A DNA stretch of 64,000 bases from the NCBI GenBank assembly GCA_963665495.1, contig OY762289.1:3038001-3102000 (forward strand). The letters are read 5' to 3'. A program made the position numbers and the translations under genes. This DNA comes from G963665495 sp963665495 (GTDB lineage Bacteria; Desulfobacterota; Desulfovibrionia; Desulfovibrionales; Desulfovibrionaceae). The notes below the pieces were generated by a model that saw nothing but the letters and a program-made list of their open reading frames with translations, was not told where the DNA came from and did not search any database. Shown piece by piece: positions 56,097 through 64,000 of the stretch (the first letter of the stretch is position 1; every line of letters starts with the position of its first letter).

Positions 56097-57248
56097 TTAA
56101 AGCGCGTCTCTGTAAATCGCCTTGCAGGCTTCCAGAGTGACTTTGCGCGGATTCAAGCCCATCAACCGCTCGTTGGTGATGCAGCTGGCGGCGAACGGTT
56201 CGACATCGGCTTCTGTCATGCCTATCTGGGACAGGGTGAGAATTTCAATGTCCCGGGCCAGGGTTTCCACCGCCACAACTGCTTTCATGGCGGCGTCGCG
56301 TTCGGAAAGTCCGTCAACGCTTTCCCCCATGGCAACGGCCATCTCACGGAACAGCCCCAGGTTGCCGATCACGTTGTAACGCATCACGGCCGGGAGCAAG
56401 GCGGCGTTGGCCACACCATGGGAGGCGCCGAACTTGCCTTCCACAGGATAGGCCATGGCATGGCAGGCGCCCAGGCTGGCCACGGACATGGCCCAGCCCG
56501 CGTACGTCGCCCCGAGCATGACATTGTAACGGGCTTCCAGGCTGCCGTTCCATACGGCGTTCCGCAGGTTGCCGCTGATCAGGCGCAAGGCCTCGCGATG
56601 GAAATAGCGCGTCATTTCACTGGCTTTATTGGATACGAAGCCCTCGATGCAGTGGGTCATGGCGTCCATGCCCGTGGCCGCCGTAAGCGCGGGGGGCATG
56701 GAAGTCGTCAATGCGGGGTCGACGATAGCGACATCCGCCATCAGAAAACGACTGCAGATGCCGTTTTTCACATGCGTGACGTCGTCTTTGAGAATGCACG
56801 CGTTGGACACTTCGCTTCCCGTTCCGGCAGTGGTCGGAATCATGATCATCGGACAGCTCTGCGCGGGGATGTTCTCAACGCCGTAATACTGAGAAATGGG
56901 GGGCGGATTGTTCAGCAACAGCGCAACGGCTTTGGCAGTATCCAACGAACTGCCGCCGCCGAAGCCGATAACCCCTTGAAAACCGTTTTCCTTCATGAAC
57001 GTGAAGGCTTTTTCCACGGAAGATACCGCCGGGCTGGCTTCAAATTCGCTGAAAACTTTATGCGTGATGTTCTCGGCTTCGAGCACATCGGTAACTTTTT
57101 TCACCATACCGCTTGTAACCATAAACGGATCGCTGACCACCAGCACACTGCTAAGATGTAATTTTTTGCATGCGTCGGCCACTGTGGATACCGTATTGAA
57201 ACCAAAACGGATTTCCGTGGCGGACAAAAAGGAAAAAGGTTGAAGCAT
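56097..57248 (-). CDS. Iron-containing alcohol dehydrogenase (copy 2)
   Basis: The 383-aa group III dehydrogenase has NAD-binding GFGGGSSLDTAKA at 95-107 and iron ligands D195, H199, H263 and H277. It has the same length as copy 1 at 38332, but sequence differences suggest separate substrates. A good ribosome site (AGGAGG) and a sigma-54 promoter 47 bases upstream are present. It is transcribed alone toward the AOR operon, which starts 577 bases beyond its stop. Alcohol oxidised here could feed those AORs. Confidence 0.93.
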   Translation of the reverse strand: MLQPFSFLSATEIRFGFNTVSTVADACKKLHLSSVLVVSDPFMVTSGMVKKVTDVLEAENITHKVFSEFEASPAVSSVEKAFTFMKENGFQGVIGFGGGSSLDTAKAVALLLNNPPPISQYYGVENIPAQSCPMIMIPTTAGTGSEVSNACILKDDVTHVKNGICSRFLMADVAIVDPALTTSMPPALTAATGMDAMTHCIEGFVSNKASEMTRYFHREALRLISGNLRNAVWNGSLEARYNVMLGATYAGWAMSVASLGACHAMAYPVEGKFGASHGVANAALLPAVMRYNVIGNLGLFREMAVAMGESVDGLSERDAAMKAVVAVETLARDIEILTLSQIGMTEADVEPFAASCITNERLMGLNPRKVTLEACKAIYRDAL

Positions 57249-57629
57249 TCTATCGCCTCCTGAAAAGATGCATCATTGGTTTACTTACGATAAAGCAAAC
57301 ACCGAGCCAACTTTTGGTGTTAAACATTTCAGCACGAAAGAGTGAACCAATGGATATCATTGATAACCAGGTTAAAAATACAAACAGATTTACGCCAAAT
57401 CTTGTCTTTTTTTAAAACATGTGTCTTCATTTCTAACAGACTTCCGCATCGTGAGGCACAACAGTCGAAAGGAATCGTTTCTTGGTGATGGGATGCAGCG
57501 AAATCAGACTTCCACATTTTGCTGCAAACTGCCAACAAGGTGGATTCCAATTGTGAACATTTTGTACCCCCGCCTTGCATAATTCTTGCAACACGTTGAC
57601 ATACTAAAACAATTCCTGGAGGTAAAGAG
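57249..57629. other. 381-base divergent spacer
   Basis: It holds the dehydrogenase sigma-54 promoter on the minus strand and a TATCATTGATA palindrome at 57356-57366. No sigma-54 element faces the plus-strand flavoprotein gene. No gene is seen. Confidence 0.5.
57294..57309 (-). promoter_or_regulatory. Sigma-54 promoter, TGGCTCGGTGTTTGCT
   Basis: GG (57308-57307) and GC (57296-57295) are 10 bases apart, and the following TTATC matches the one after the 37862 promoter. It drives the alcohol dehydrogenase at 57248 with a short leader. Confidence 0.75.
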
Positions 57630-58280
57630 ATGTACATTCTCGCCATCAACGGAAGTCCCAGAAAAAGCTGGAGCACCGCCACACTACTGGAAGGTGTTCT
57701 GAAAGGCGCACAGGATCTCGGCGCCGAAACAGAACTTGTTCATTTATACGATCTCGAATTCAAGGGATGCAGAAGCTGTTTCGAATGCAAACGCATCGGC
57801 GGCAAAAACTACGGCCGTTGCGCTGTCAAAGACGGTCTGAGTCCGATCCTGGACAAGGCCCATGATGCGGATGCAATCGTTCTCGGCACACCGGTTTACC
57901 TCGGCACCGAAACTGGAGAAATGCGCTCGTGCTTTGAGCGGCTGCTGTTTCCCTATCTATCCTATACGCCGGGGTACAAGACCTTGTATCCGCGTAAAAT
58001 CAAAACCTCGGTGGTGTACACCATGAACCACAAGGAGGACGAACTGGACTCCTATCAGTACACTCCTTTCCTCAACCGGATGCAGAACCTCATGGGCAAT
58101 GCTTTTGGCGAATGCGAGCTGCTGCTCTGTACGGACACGCTTCAATTCGACGATTACTCCAAATACCTCACTGAGGTCTGGGACGCGGACGCCAAAATGA
58201 AGCGCCACAAAGAAGTATTCCCAGAGGACTGCGAACGGGCCTATGCCCTCGGAAAACGTCTCATGTCCGCGTCTGCCTGA
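57630..58280 (+). CDS. Flavodoxin-family NAD(P)H-dependent FMN reductase, Fe-S flavoprotein-like
   Basis: The 216-aa protein begins ILAINGSPRKSWSTATLL, the FMN phosphate loop of this family. A cysteine set GCRSCFECKRIGGKNYGRC near 47-65 (CxxCxxC then a fourth C) resembles the compact cluster motif of iron-sulfur flavoproteins. GTPVYLGTETGEMRS contacts the flavin in relatives. CTGGAGG precedes the ATG. It may pass electrons between ferredoxin and other carriers for the neighbouring oxidoreductases. Confidence 0.85.
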   Translation: MYILAINGSPRKSWSTATLLEGVLKGAQDLGAETELVHLYDLEFKGCRSCFECKRIGGKNYGRCAVKDGLSPILDKAHDADAIVLGTPVYLGTETGEMRSCFERLLFPYLSYTPGYKTLYPRKIKTSVVYTMNHKEDELDSYQYTPFLNRMQNLMGNAFGECELLLCTDTLQFDDYSKYLTEVWDADAKMKRHKEVFPEDCERAYALGKRLMSASA

Positions 58281-58532
58281 AACGATGGAGACAATCGCTT
58301 TTAGGGAGTTAATCTATCAACACCTGAAAGCATACACTCTGTTGCCGGCGAAGAAACTGCGTTTTTCCAACGTCTTCAGCTTTGCAGGGCATCTCTTGTT
58401 GAGATACTGGTGGAATATCATTCCTGAAAAACATCAACCACATTCTCATTTTGCGACATGTAAAGTCTCAGATTGCAACACGCAGCTAATCATTCACTGT
58501 TCAGATAACGCTCGCTAGTATTTTACCGCAAG

Positions 58533-58575
58533 GACCAGAGCTACTTTTTTCCAAAAGTATGCGCTGGTCTTTTTT
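58533..58575 (+). terminator. Rho-independent terminator of the flavoprotein gene
   Basis: GACCAG and inner ACTTTT pair with AAAAGT and CTGGTC, followed by six T residues. The stem has a bulged middle. Confidence 0.75.
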
Positions 58576-58783
58576 CTTTGTAATTTTACTGCAGTATCTT
58601 CCCCTCTTTACTCAAGCCTAAAATAGTCTGTTATTGCGCATTGAGAACACCAGTGCTTTGGCGATGTTTACAATTAATACAGCTGTTCAAAATGCACACT
58701 GTCTTTACTCTAATAATGTTCGTTTTTTAAATACAAAAAGCCAAATTACACATAACATACTGAAAACACATAATCAATGTACT

Positions 58784-58799
58784 TGGCTCGGAACTTGCT
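58784..58799 (+). promoter_or_regulatory. Sigma-54 promoter, TGGCTCGGAACTTGCT
   Basis: GG and GC are 10 bases apart. The core is nearly identical to the promoters at 57294 and 37862. It drives the MoeA-like and MOP genes. Confidence 0.75.
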
Positions 58800-59020
58800 T
58801 TATTCGTGACAAGTACATGCGTTAAGCTGTTAACATCTTGAATTATAGGTAGTTAGGCCAGCAAAAAATGACAGCTACAGTTAGCGTCTCCGGAGGCTAC
58901 AAAAGCAGCGACTTACTATGTTTTAAAAAACATATACGTAGTAAAGCCATGAACAAACAACTCTTAAATCTAACTCACTATATTAACCAGGCGTTTCACT
59001 AAATATCAAGAGAATAGCAA

Positions 59021-60043
59021 ATGAAAGCTGTATCCGTAGAAAATTCTGTAGGAATGGTTTTAGGCCATGATCTGACAAGGATTGTTCCAGGAGAATCCAA
59101 GGGCGCCGCATTCAAAAAAGGCCATATAATTACTGAAGAAGATGTCCCTATGCTCCTCAGCATGGGCAAAGAACACATTTTCGCGCTGGAACTTTCCCCG
59201 GGCACGCTCCATGAGGATGAGGCCGCACAGCGGCTTGCCAGCGCGGCTTGTGGACAGGGGCTCACCTTGACCTCCCCCTCAGAAGGGCGCGTCAACCTGG
59301 TTGCCATGCGGGACGGCCTGCTCAAAATCAACACGGCAGCCCTGGACCGCCTCAATGCGCTTGAAAGCGTTGTTTTCGCCACCCTGCATACGAACCACCG
59401 CGTACGCAAAGACACCATAGTCGCGGGTACGCGGGTCGTGCCCTTGATGATTGCCGAAACCCGTATCGAAATGGCGGAAACAATCTGCGAGCATGCCAGT
59501 CCGGTTGTGCAGATTCTTCCCTTTCTGCCCAAACGTGTGGGTGTGGTCGTCACCGGCAGCGAAATCTATCACGGGCGCATCAAAGATAAATTCGGTCCGG
59601 TTGTGGAGAAAAAATTCAAGAATCTGGGCAGCACTGTCATCGGACAAAAATTCTCTTCCGACGACATCGGCATGACAGTCGAGGCCATTCACGAACTGGT
59701 AAGCAGCGGCGCTGAGTTTATCGTGCTTACAGGCGGAATGTCCGTGGACCCGGACGACCAGACGCCCAGCAGCATACGCGCCGCAGGAGCACAGGTTGTG
59801 ACCTACGGTGCGCCGATTCTCCCTGGCGCCATGTTCATGCTGGCCTACCTTGGGGACATTCCCGTTGTCGGCCTGCCCGGCTGCGTTATGTACCACAACA
59901 CAAGTATTTTCGACCTGGTCGTTCCGAGACTGCTGGCGGGAGAAACATTGAAACGCGAAGATATCAGCCGCCTGGGACACGGTGGTCTCTGCCGCAGCTG
60001 TGATGTCTGCCGATACCCCGAGTGCAGTTTTGGAAAATTATGA
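59021..60043 (+). CDS. MoeA/MogA-like molybdopterin-binding protein with C-terminal cysteine motif
   Basis: The 340-aa protein has an N-terminal region with GHDLTRIVPG and GHIITEEDVP (MoeA-like), then a MoCF-type molybdopterin-binding domain at about 172-315 with VVVTGSEI and VLTGGMSVDPDD. The tail LCRSCDVCRYPECSFGKL gives a CxxCxxCxxxxC motif that MoeA and MogA lack. It probably prepares the molybdenum cofactor of the MOP enzyme, whose gene follows 122 bases downstream. Relatives occur with selenium-dependent hydroxylases, so a link with YqeB and YqeC is possible. Confidence 0.85.
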   Translation: MKAVSVENSVGMVLGHDLTRIVPGESKGAAFKKGHIITEEDVPMLLSMGKEHIFALELSPGTLHEDEAAQRLASAACGQGLTLTSPSEGRVNLVAMRDGLLKINTAALDRLNALESVVFATLHTNHRVRKDTIVAGTRVVPLMIAETRIEMAETICEHASPVVQILPFLPKRVGVVVTGSEIYHGRIKDKFGPVVEKKFKNLGSTVIGQKFSSDDIGMTVEAIHELVSSGAEFIVLTGGMSVDPDDQTPSSIRAAGAQVVTYGAPILPGAMFMLAYLGDIPVVGLPGCVMYHNTSIFDLVVPRLLAGETLKREDISRLGHGGLCRSCDVCRYPECSFGKL

Positions 60044-60165
60044 TCCGGTTAAACTGTTGCAGTCGTTTTTTGTCTGCAACGTGATGCTAAGGAACAGGGA
60101 TTAGGATTAATACGGCACGTCTCTGCATGTTTTTTTTGTGAAACAACTCTATCAGGAGGAGCAAC

Positions 60166-62925
60166 ATGTTAAAAAAGAATGTCATAATCAATGGAACCTA
60201 TATGACATTATTGGTTGATCCGGAGGAGACGCTGGTAAATGTGCTTCGCGGGCAATTGCACATGACCGGCACCAAAAAAGCCTGTGAAAAAGCACAATGC
60301 GGCGCTTGTAGTGTTATCATGAACGGCAAAGTGATTTTTTCCTGCGCCACAAAAATGAAAAAAGTCCCCGACGAAGCGAAAATCACCACAATTGAAGGCG
60401 TCGGTACGCCGGCCAATCCGCATCCGCTGCAACTTGCCTTTGCCAAACACGGCGCCGTACAGTGCGGTTTCTGCACACCTGGTTTCATTGTATCTTCTGT
60501 GGCATTCTTGGAAAACAACCTCAATCCCACCCGCGAAGACGTTCGCGACTGGTTCCAAAAACATAAAAACGTCTGTCGCTGCACAGGTTACAAACAGATC
60601 GTGGATGCCGTTATGGATGCCGCCAAAGTGATGCGCGGCGAGGCTACCCCGGAAAGCCTGCTGTTCGAAATGCCTGCCGACGGCAAAATCTACGGTACGG
60701 AATTCATTCGTCCTTCCGCAATTCCCAAGGCCACAGGAACCATCAACTACGGTGCCGACCTTGCCCTGAAAATGCCTGCCGGAGCCCTGCAACTGAAACT
60801 TGTCCAGGCCACGGTGCACCACGCCAACATCATTTCCATCGACACGTCCGAAGCGGAAAAAATGCCCGGCGTTTACAAAGTCCTGACGCACAAGGACGTC
60901 AAAGGTACCAACCGCATCGGCGTCCCCTGGCCCGGCAGTAAATGTGACGCGGACGACCGCCCCATCCTCTGCGATGAAAAAATCTTCCAGTACGGCGACG
61001 TGGTAGCCGTTGTCTGCGCCGACACCGAAGAGCATGCCGACGCCGCCACCAAAAAAGTCAAGGTCGAGCTTGAACTGCTGCCCGCGTACATGAGCGTACC
61101 GGAAGCCATGGAAGCCGATGCCCTCGAAATCCACCCCGGCACTCCGAACATCTTTTACCGGACCCTGCTGAACAAGGGCGAAGAGACTAAAGATATAATG
61201 GAAAACGCCGCGTACGTGGCCTCCGTCGAAGACTTCGTCATCAGCCGCCAGCCCCACCTGATCATCGAGCCCGACAACGCCATCGCTTATTATGACGAAG
61301 AAGGCCGCATCTGCGTCAGTTCCAAGGCCATCGCCCTGGGCGTGATGAAAGAAATGGTGGCCAAGGGTATCGGCGGTGATCCGAACAACCTGATCTTCAT
61401 GCAGCATCCGGCAATCGGCGGCACTTTCGGCAACAAGTTCAGCCCCACCAACGAAGCCATCGTGGCAGTCGCCGCCATGGCCACCGGCCGCCCCTGCGTA
61501 CTGGTTTACGACTACTTCCAGCAGACCACCTACACAGGCAAGCGTTCGCCTTTCTTTGTCGACCTGAAGTTCGCAGCCGACAAGGAAGGCAAACTTCTGG
61601 CCATGGAACACAACTACGTCTGCGACCACGGCCCCTATTCCGAAGCGGGCGAACTGGTCACCATGCGCGGTACGCAGTTCATCGGCGCGGGATACAATAT
61701 TCCCAATATCCGCGGCGTGGGCTATACGGCCTTCACCAACCACATCTGGGGTTCGGCTTTCCGTGCCTACGGTTCGCCCCAGAGCTTTTTCGCGGCGGAA
61801 TCCCTCATGGACATTCTCGCGGAAAAAATCGGCATGGATCCCCTGGAATTCCGGTATATCAACGTCTACCGTCCGGGTTCCACCACCCCCACGGGCCAGA
61901 CTCCGGAAGTCTTCCCGCTGCCCGACCTGATCGACACCATTCGTCCGAAGTACAAGGTGGCCTTGGAAGAAGCCAAAAAGAATTCCACCGACACGAAAAA
62001 ACGCGGTGTGGGTATCGCAGTGGGCGTATACGGTGCGGGTCTTGACGGACCGGACACCGGGACGGCCTGGGTCGAGCTGATCCCCACCGGGGTGAAAGTG
62101 AGCTGCTGCTGGCACGAGCACGGCCAGGGTCATGAAATGGGCGTTCTGGCCTGTGCGCACGAAGGCCTGCGTCCCATGGGTGTGAAACCCGAACAGATCA
62201 AAATGGTCCTCAACGACCTTTCCGTCGCCCCTGACAGCGGCCCCGCAGCGGGAAGCCGTTCGCACTACGTGGTGGGCAGCGCCATTGCCAACGGTTGCAA
62301 GCAGCTGGTCGACGCCCTGAAAAAGGCAGACGGCAGCTACATGACCTATGACGAAGCCGTGGAAAAGGGCGTGGAACTCAAATACGTGGGCAAATACACC
62401 ACTCCGTGTACGCTTCAGGACGAAAACGGCATAGGTGCGCCCTTTGCCAACTACATGTACGGCGTGATTCTCTCCGAAGTCGAAGTGGATGTGACCACGG
62501 GCAAAACAAAAGTCATCAAGATGACGGTTGCCTGCGATATCGGCAAGGTCGGCAACAAGCTGGTAATGGACGGCCAGTTCTACGGCGGCTTCGCCCAGGG
62601 TATCGGACTCGCCCTGACCGAAGACTTCGAAGACTACTCCAAGCACACCTCTCTGGCCGGTTGCGGCGTGCCCTACATCCAGGACATTCCGGACAACATG
62701 GAAATCATTTACCAGGAAACGCATCGCAGAGACGGCGCCTTCGGCTCTTCCGGCGTGGGCGAAATGACGCTCACAGCGCCTCACTGCGCCATCGCCAACG
62801 CCATCTACAATGCCTGCGGCGTTCGCGTGCAGAGCCTGCCCGCGCTTCCGGAAAAGATCATGGCCGGACTCAAAGGCGAAGCATACCCTTACAAGAAACG
62901 CCCGGTCAAAGACCCTGCATTCTAA
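60166..62925 (+). CDS. mop: Aldehyde oxidoreductase (MOP type, fused 2Fe-2S and Mo domains)
   Basis: The 919-aa enzyme oxidises aldehydes to acids with a molybdenum-pterin cofactor and two [2Fe-2S] clusters, without FAD. Ligands C40, C45, C48, C60, C100, C103, C137 and C139 coincide with those known for the D. gigas enzyme. Long stretches agree, such as GPYSEAGELVTMRGTQFIGA. The catalytic glutamate is at about 866 (GAFGSSGVGE). AGGAGGAG precedes the ATG. It is co-transcribed with the MoeA-like gene from a sigma-54 promoter and ends at a strong terminator. Physiological electron acceptors in relatives are flavodoxin or ferredoxin. Confidence 0.95.
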   Translation: MLKKNVIINGTYMTLLVDPEETLVNVLRGQLHMTGTKKACEKAQCGACSVIMNGKVIFSCATKMKKVPDEAKITTIEGVGTPANPHPLQLAFAKHGAVQCGFCTPGFIVSSVAFLENNLNPTREDVRDWFQKHKNVCRCTGYKQIVDAVMDAAKVMRGEATPESLLFEMPADGKIYGTEFIRPSAIPKATGTINYGADLALKMPAGALQLKLVQATVHHANIISIDTSEAEKMPGVYKVLTHKDVKGTNRIGVPWPGSKCDADDRPILCDEKIFQYGDVVAVVCADTEEHADAATKKVKVELELLPAYMSVPEAMEADALEIHPGTPNIFYRTLLNKGEETKDIMENAAYVASVEDFVISRQPHLIIEPDNAIAYYDEEGRICVSSKAIALGVMKEMVAKGIGGDPNNLIFMQHPAIGGTFGNKFSPTNEAIVAVAAMATGRPCVLVYDYFQQTTYTGKRSPFFVDLKFAADKEGKLLAMEHNYVCDHGPYSEAGELVTMRGTQFIGAGYNIPNIRGVGYTAFTNHIWGSAFRAYGSPQSFFAAESLMDILAEKIGMDPLEFRYINVYRPGSTTPTGQTPEVFPLPDLIDTIRPKYKVALEEAKKNSTDTKKRGVGIAVGVYGAGLDGPDTGTAWVELIPTGVKVSCCWHEHGQGHEMGVLACAHEGLRPMGVKPEQIKMVLNDLSVAPDSGPAAGSRSHYVVGSAIANGCKQLVDALKKADGSYMTYDEAVEKGVELKYVGKYTTPCTLQDENGIGAPFANYMYGVILSEVEVDVTTGKTKVIKMTVACDIGKVGNKLVMDGQFYGGFAQGIGLALTEDFEDYSKHTSLAGCGVPYIQDIPDNMEIIYQETHRRDGAFGSSGVGEMTLTAPHCAIANAIYNACGVRVQSLPALPEKIMAGLKGEAYPYKKRPVKDPAF

Positions 62926-62952
62926 CATCCCATTCGCAATGTCACACTCTTA

Positions 62953-62988
62953 CAAACGGCCTGGCCAACGCCAGGCCGTTTGTTTTTT
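62953..62988 (+). terminator. Rho-independent terminator of mop
   Basis: A 12-bp perfect stem (CAAACGGCCTGG with CCAGGCCGTTTG), a six-base loop and six T residues lie 28 bases after the stop codon. Confidence 0.9.
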
Positions 62989-63129
62989 GCAGCAGTCGCT
63001 AATGAAGCTTCGCTTAAAAACGTGTTGCGCAATCAACCGAAAAAAACGTATCCGGCCTTGTGGAGAGCGTATGTTCGTTTTGCTATCGCGGTATTACCAC
63101 GCAAAATAAATGATTGAGGTCTACGCCAG

Positions 63130-63927
63130 ATGCAAACAATGCGTATCTTCGCACTGATTGTGGCACTCTTCTTTGCATTGCCGTCTTTTGCATCAGCCGA
63201 GCAGCAGCTTGCTGTTTCTTGTGAAAATATTTCTGTGCTGCGAATTGAAAAGTCCAAGGACTATTGGAATGTTAATCTGGAGCTATCCCAGGAGGGGACA
63301 AGGCAACTGTATGAACTGACATCGCAGAATCCGGGAGAATATCTCAGCATCTGCTTCAAAGGAGACACGCTGCTCCGTACGCGTATGTATGAGCCCATAA
63401 GCTCCGGATACGTTTCTCTGAGAAAAGCAACGCAAAAAGAAGCGTATCGCCTCGCTCGTCGCATCTGCAGTAAAAAATTGAAAATGGAACCGGTGCGCCC
63501 TTTAAACTTCCATCCTCCGTTTCCCAAAACAGCCCAATTGCCGGAAGGAGTGAATATCCCGTCCTTCAAAGTTTCCTGCGATAACGTCGTTGAAATTCGT
63601 TTTTATGCAATAAAAGATTTCATCTGGCTTGATACCTCCGGCGACGGCCAGCTGTACGTGCTGCATGTGGCCTTGTCCCCCAAGGCCAACGAAGAATTAT
63701 TGCGTACCCTTGAATCTTCCCCACCGGTTCTTTTTCACATGGAAGATCAGACGATGAAGAAAAAGTACGTTCAACTTCTTGCCGGGGGTCATAAAATTCA
63801 GAGTGATGCGCCGACATGTGACGCTTTCAGTGAACAGGGAGTTCTTATCACAAAACGAAAAAGGCAGGAGGCAATGCAAAACGCCCGACAAATTTGTCCG
63901 GCTAAAATCACTTTGCTGCCAGAATGA
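63130..63927 (+). CDS. Exported hypothetical protein with two related domains
   Basis: The 265-aa protein has a signal peptide ending ASA near residue 23. Two related segments follow (about 27-120 and 145-260). Each begins with a VSCxN strand (VSCENISVLRI, VSCDNVVEIRF), has an LELS/VALS strand followed by a helix, and ends with ARxIC near a final strand (ARRICSKKL, ARQICPAKI). It therefore looks like a tandem repeat of a small disulfide-containing fold in the periplasm. I do not recognise the family. GAGG lies 10 bases before ATG 63130; ATG 63139 is also possible. It is not obviously linked to the metabolic genes. Confidence 0.7.
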   Translation: MQTMRIFALIVALFFALPSFASAEQQLAVSCENISVLRIEKSKDYWNVNLELSQEGTRQLYELTSQNPGEYLSICFKGDTLLRTRMYEPISSGYVSLRKATQKEAYRLARRICSKKLKMEPVRPLNFHPPFPKTAQLPEGVNIPSFKVSCDNVVEIRFYAIKDFIWLDTSGDGQLYVLHVALSPKANEELLRTLESSPPVLFHMEDQTMKKKYVQLLAGGHKIQSDAPTCDAFSEQGVLITKRKRQEAMQNARQICPAKITLLPE

Positions 63928-63938
63928 TGGCCGACGTT

Positions 63939-64000
63939 CTATTTCCGCTTCAACTGGAATTTGTATACCGCGCGGTTGTGTTCCTTGAGCGTTTTGCTGA
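63939..64000 (-). CDS. Possible C-terminal end of a minus-strand gene (partial)
   Basis: The minus strand has an open frame from the window edge ending at TAG 63939-63941, encoding SKTLKEHNRAVYKFQLKRK as its last 19 residues. The basic, helical tail is plausible as a protein end, and the gene would converge on the exported protein gene. Too little is visible to name it. Confidence 0.35.
   Translation of the reverse strand, partial: SKTLKEHNRAVYKFQLKRK

Larger units (their letters stand above)
58281..59020. other. 740-base spacer
   Basis: It carries the flavoprotein terminator (58533-58575), a long AT-rich tract without genes, the sigma-54 promoter at 58784-58799, and a 220-base leader with CAGCAAAAAAT at 58859-58869. 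Confidence 0.55.

Noticed and set aside
60208..62928. Very long open frame on the strand opposite mop, and similar ones opposite other genes (for example 7582-9255, 4605-6089, 19338-20678).
   Set aside because: They mirror the codon bias of well-supported genes and their translations have no family features.

Overview
The window looks like chromosomal DNA of an anaerobic, probably sulfate-reducing bacterium, most likely of the Desulfovibrionaceae. The evidence is a MOP-type aldehyde oxidoreductase whose eight cluster cysteines fall at the same residue numbers as in the Desulfovibrio gigas enzyme, three tungsten-type aldehyde ferredoxin oxidoreductases (AORs), two iron alcohol dehydrogenases, citrate lyase, and heavy use of sigma-54 promoters. 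Genes are moderately GC-rich and the spacers AT-rich. No rRNA, tRNA, CRISPR array, insertion sequence or phage gene was seen.

Left third (1-22.4 kb), mostly minus strand. A LIV-type ABC importer (16.7-11.9 kb) is followed by a three-subunit xanthine-dehydrogenase-family hydroxylase (FAD, 2Fe-2S, Mo subunits), a hydantoinase-like enzyme, a second amidohydrolase, the selenium-dependent hydroxylase factor YqeB, an XRE-cupin regulator, and a second hydroxylase (Mo and FAD subunits) that runs off the left edge. An aspartate racemase points the other way. A minus-strand block holds a class III aminotransferase, aspartase and YqeC. Together these suggest import and hydroxylation of an N-heterocycle by a selenium-dependent molybdenum hydroxylase, hydrolytic ring opening, and routing of an aspartate-type product to fumarate.

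Middle (22.6-41.5 kb). A second XRE-cupin regulator heads an operon of AOR, sugar-type ABC importer, aminotransferase, aspartase and yqeC. Plus-strand genes follow: a BASS-family transporter, a fused MOP-like oxidoreductase and a class I aminotransferase. A PrpR-type sigma-54 activator is divergent from an iron alcohol dehydrogenase, an outer-membrane channel and an aquaglyceroporin.

Right third (41.9-64 kb). A tightly overlapped operon citX-citD-citE-citF-citC, two class I fumarase/tartrate dehydratase subunits, a chemoreceptor and citG starts at a sigma-54 promoter. Next come two AORs flanking a MoaD/ThiS-like protein, a second iron alcohol dehydrogenase, an Fe-S flavoprotein-like reductase, a MoeA-like molybdopterin protein with a four-cysteine tail, the MOP aldehyde oxidoreductase, and a periplasmic two-repeat protein.

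Two regulatory layers can be read from the spacers. Six GG-N10-GC sigma-54 promoters precede alcohol, aldehyde, citrate and transporter operons. A family of 17-bp palindromes (GTTyAyTATTTATGAAC-like) precedes the purine-like and LIV operons and may be the operator of the XRE-cupin regulators.
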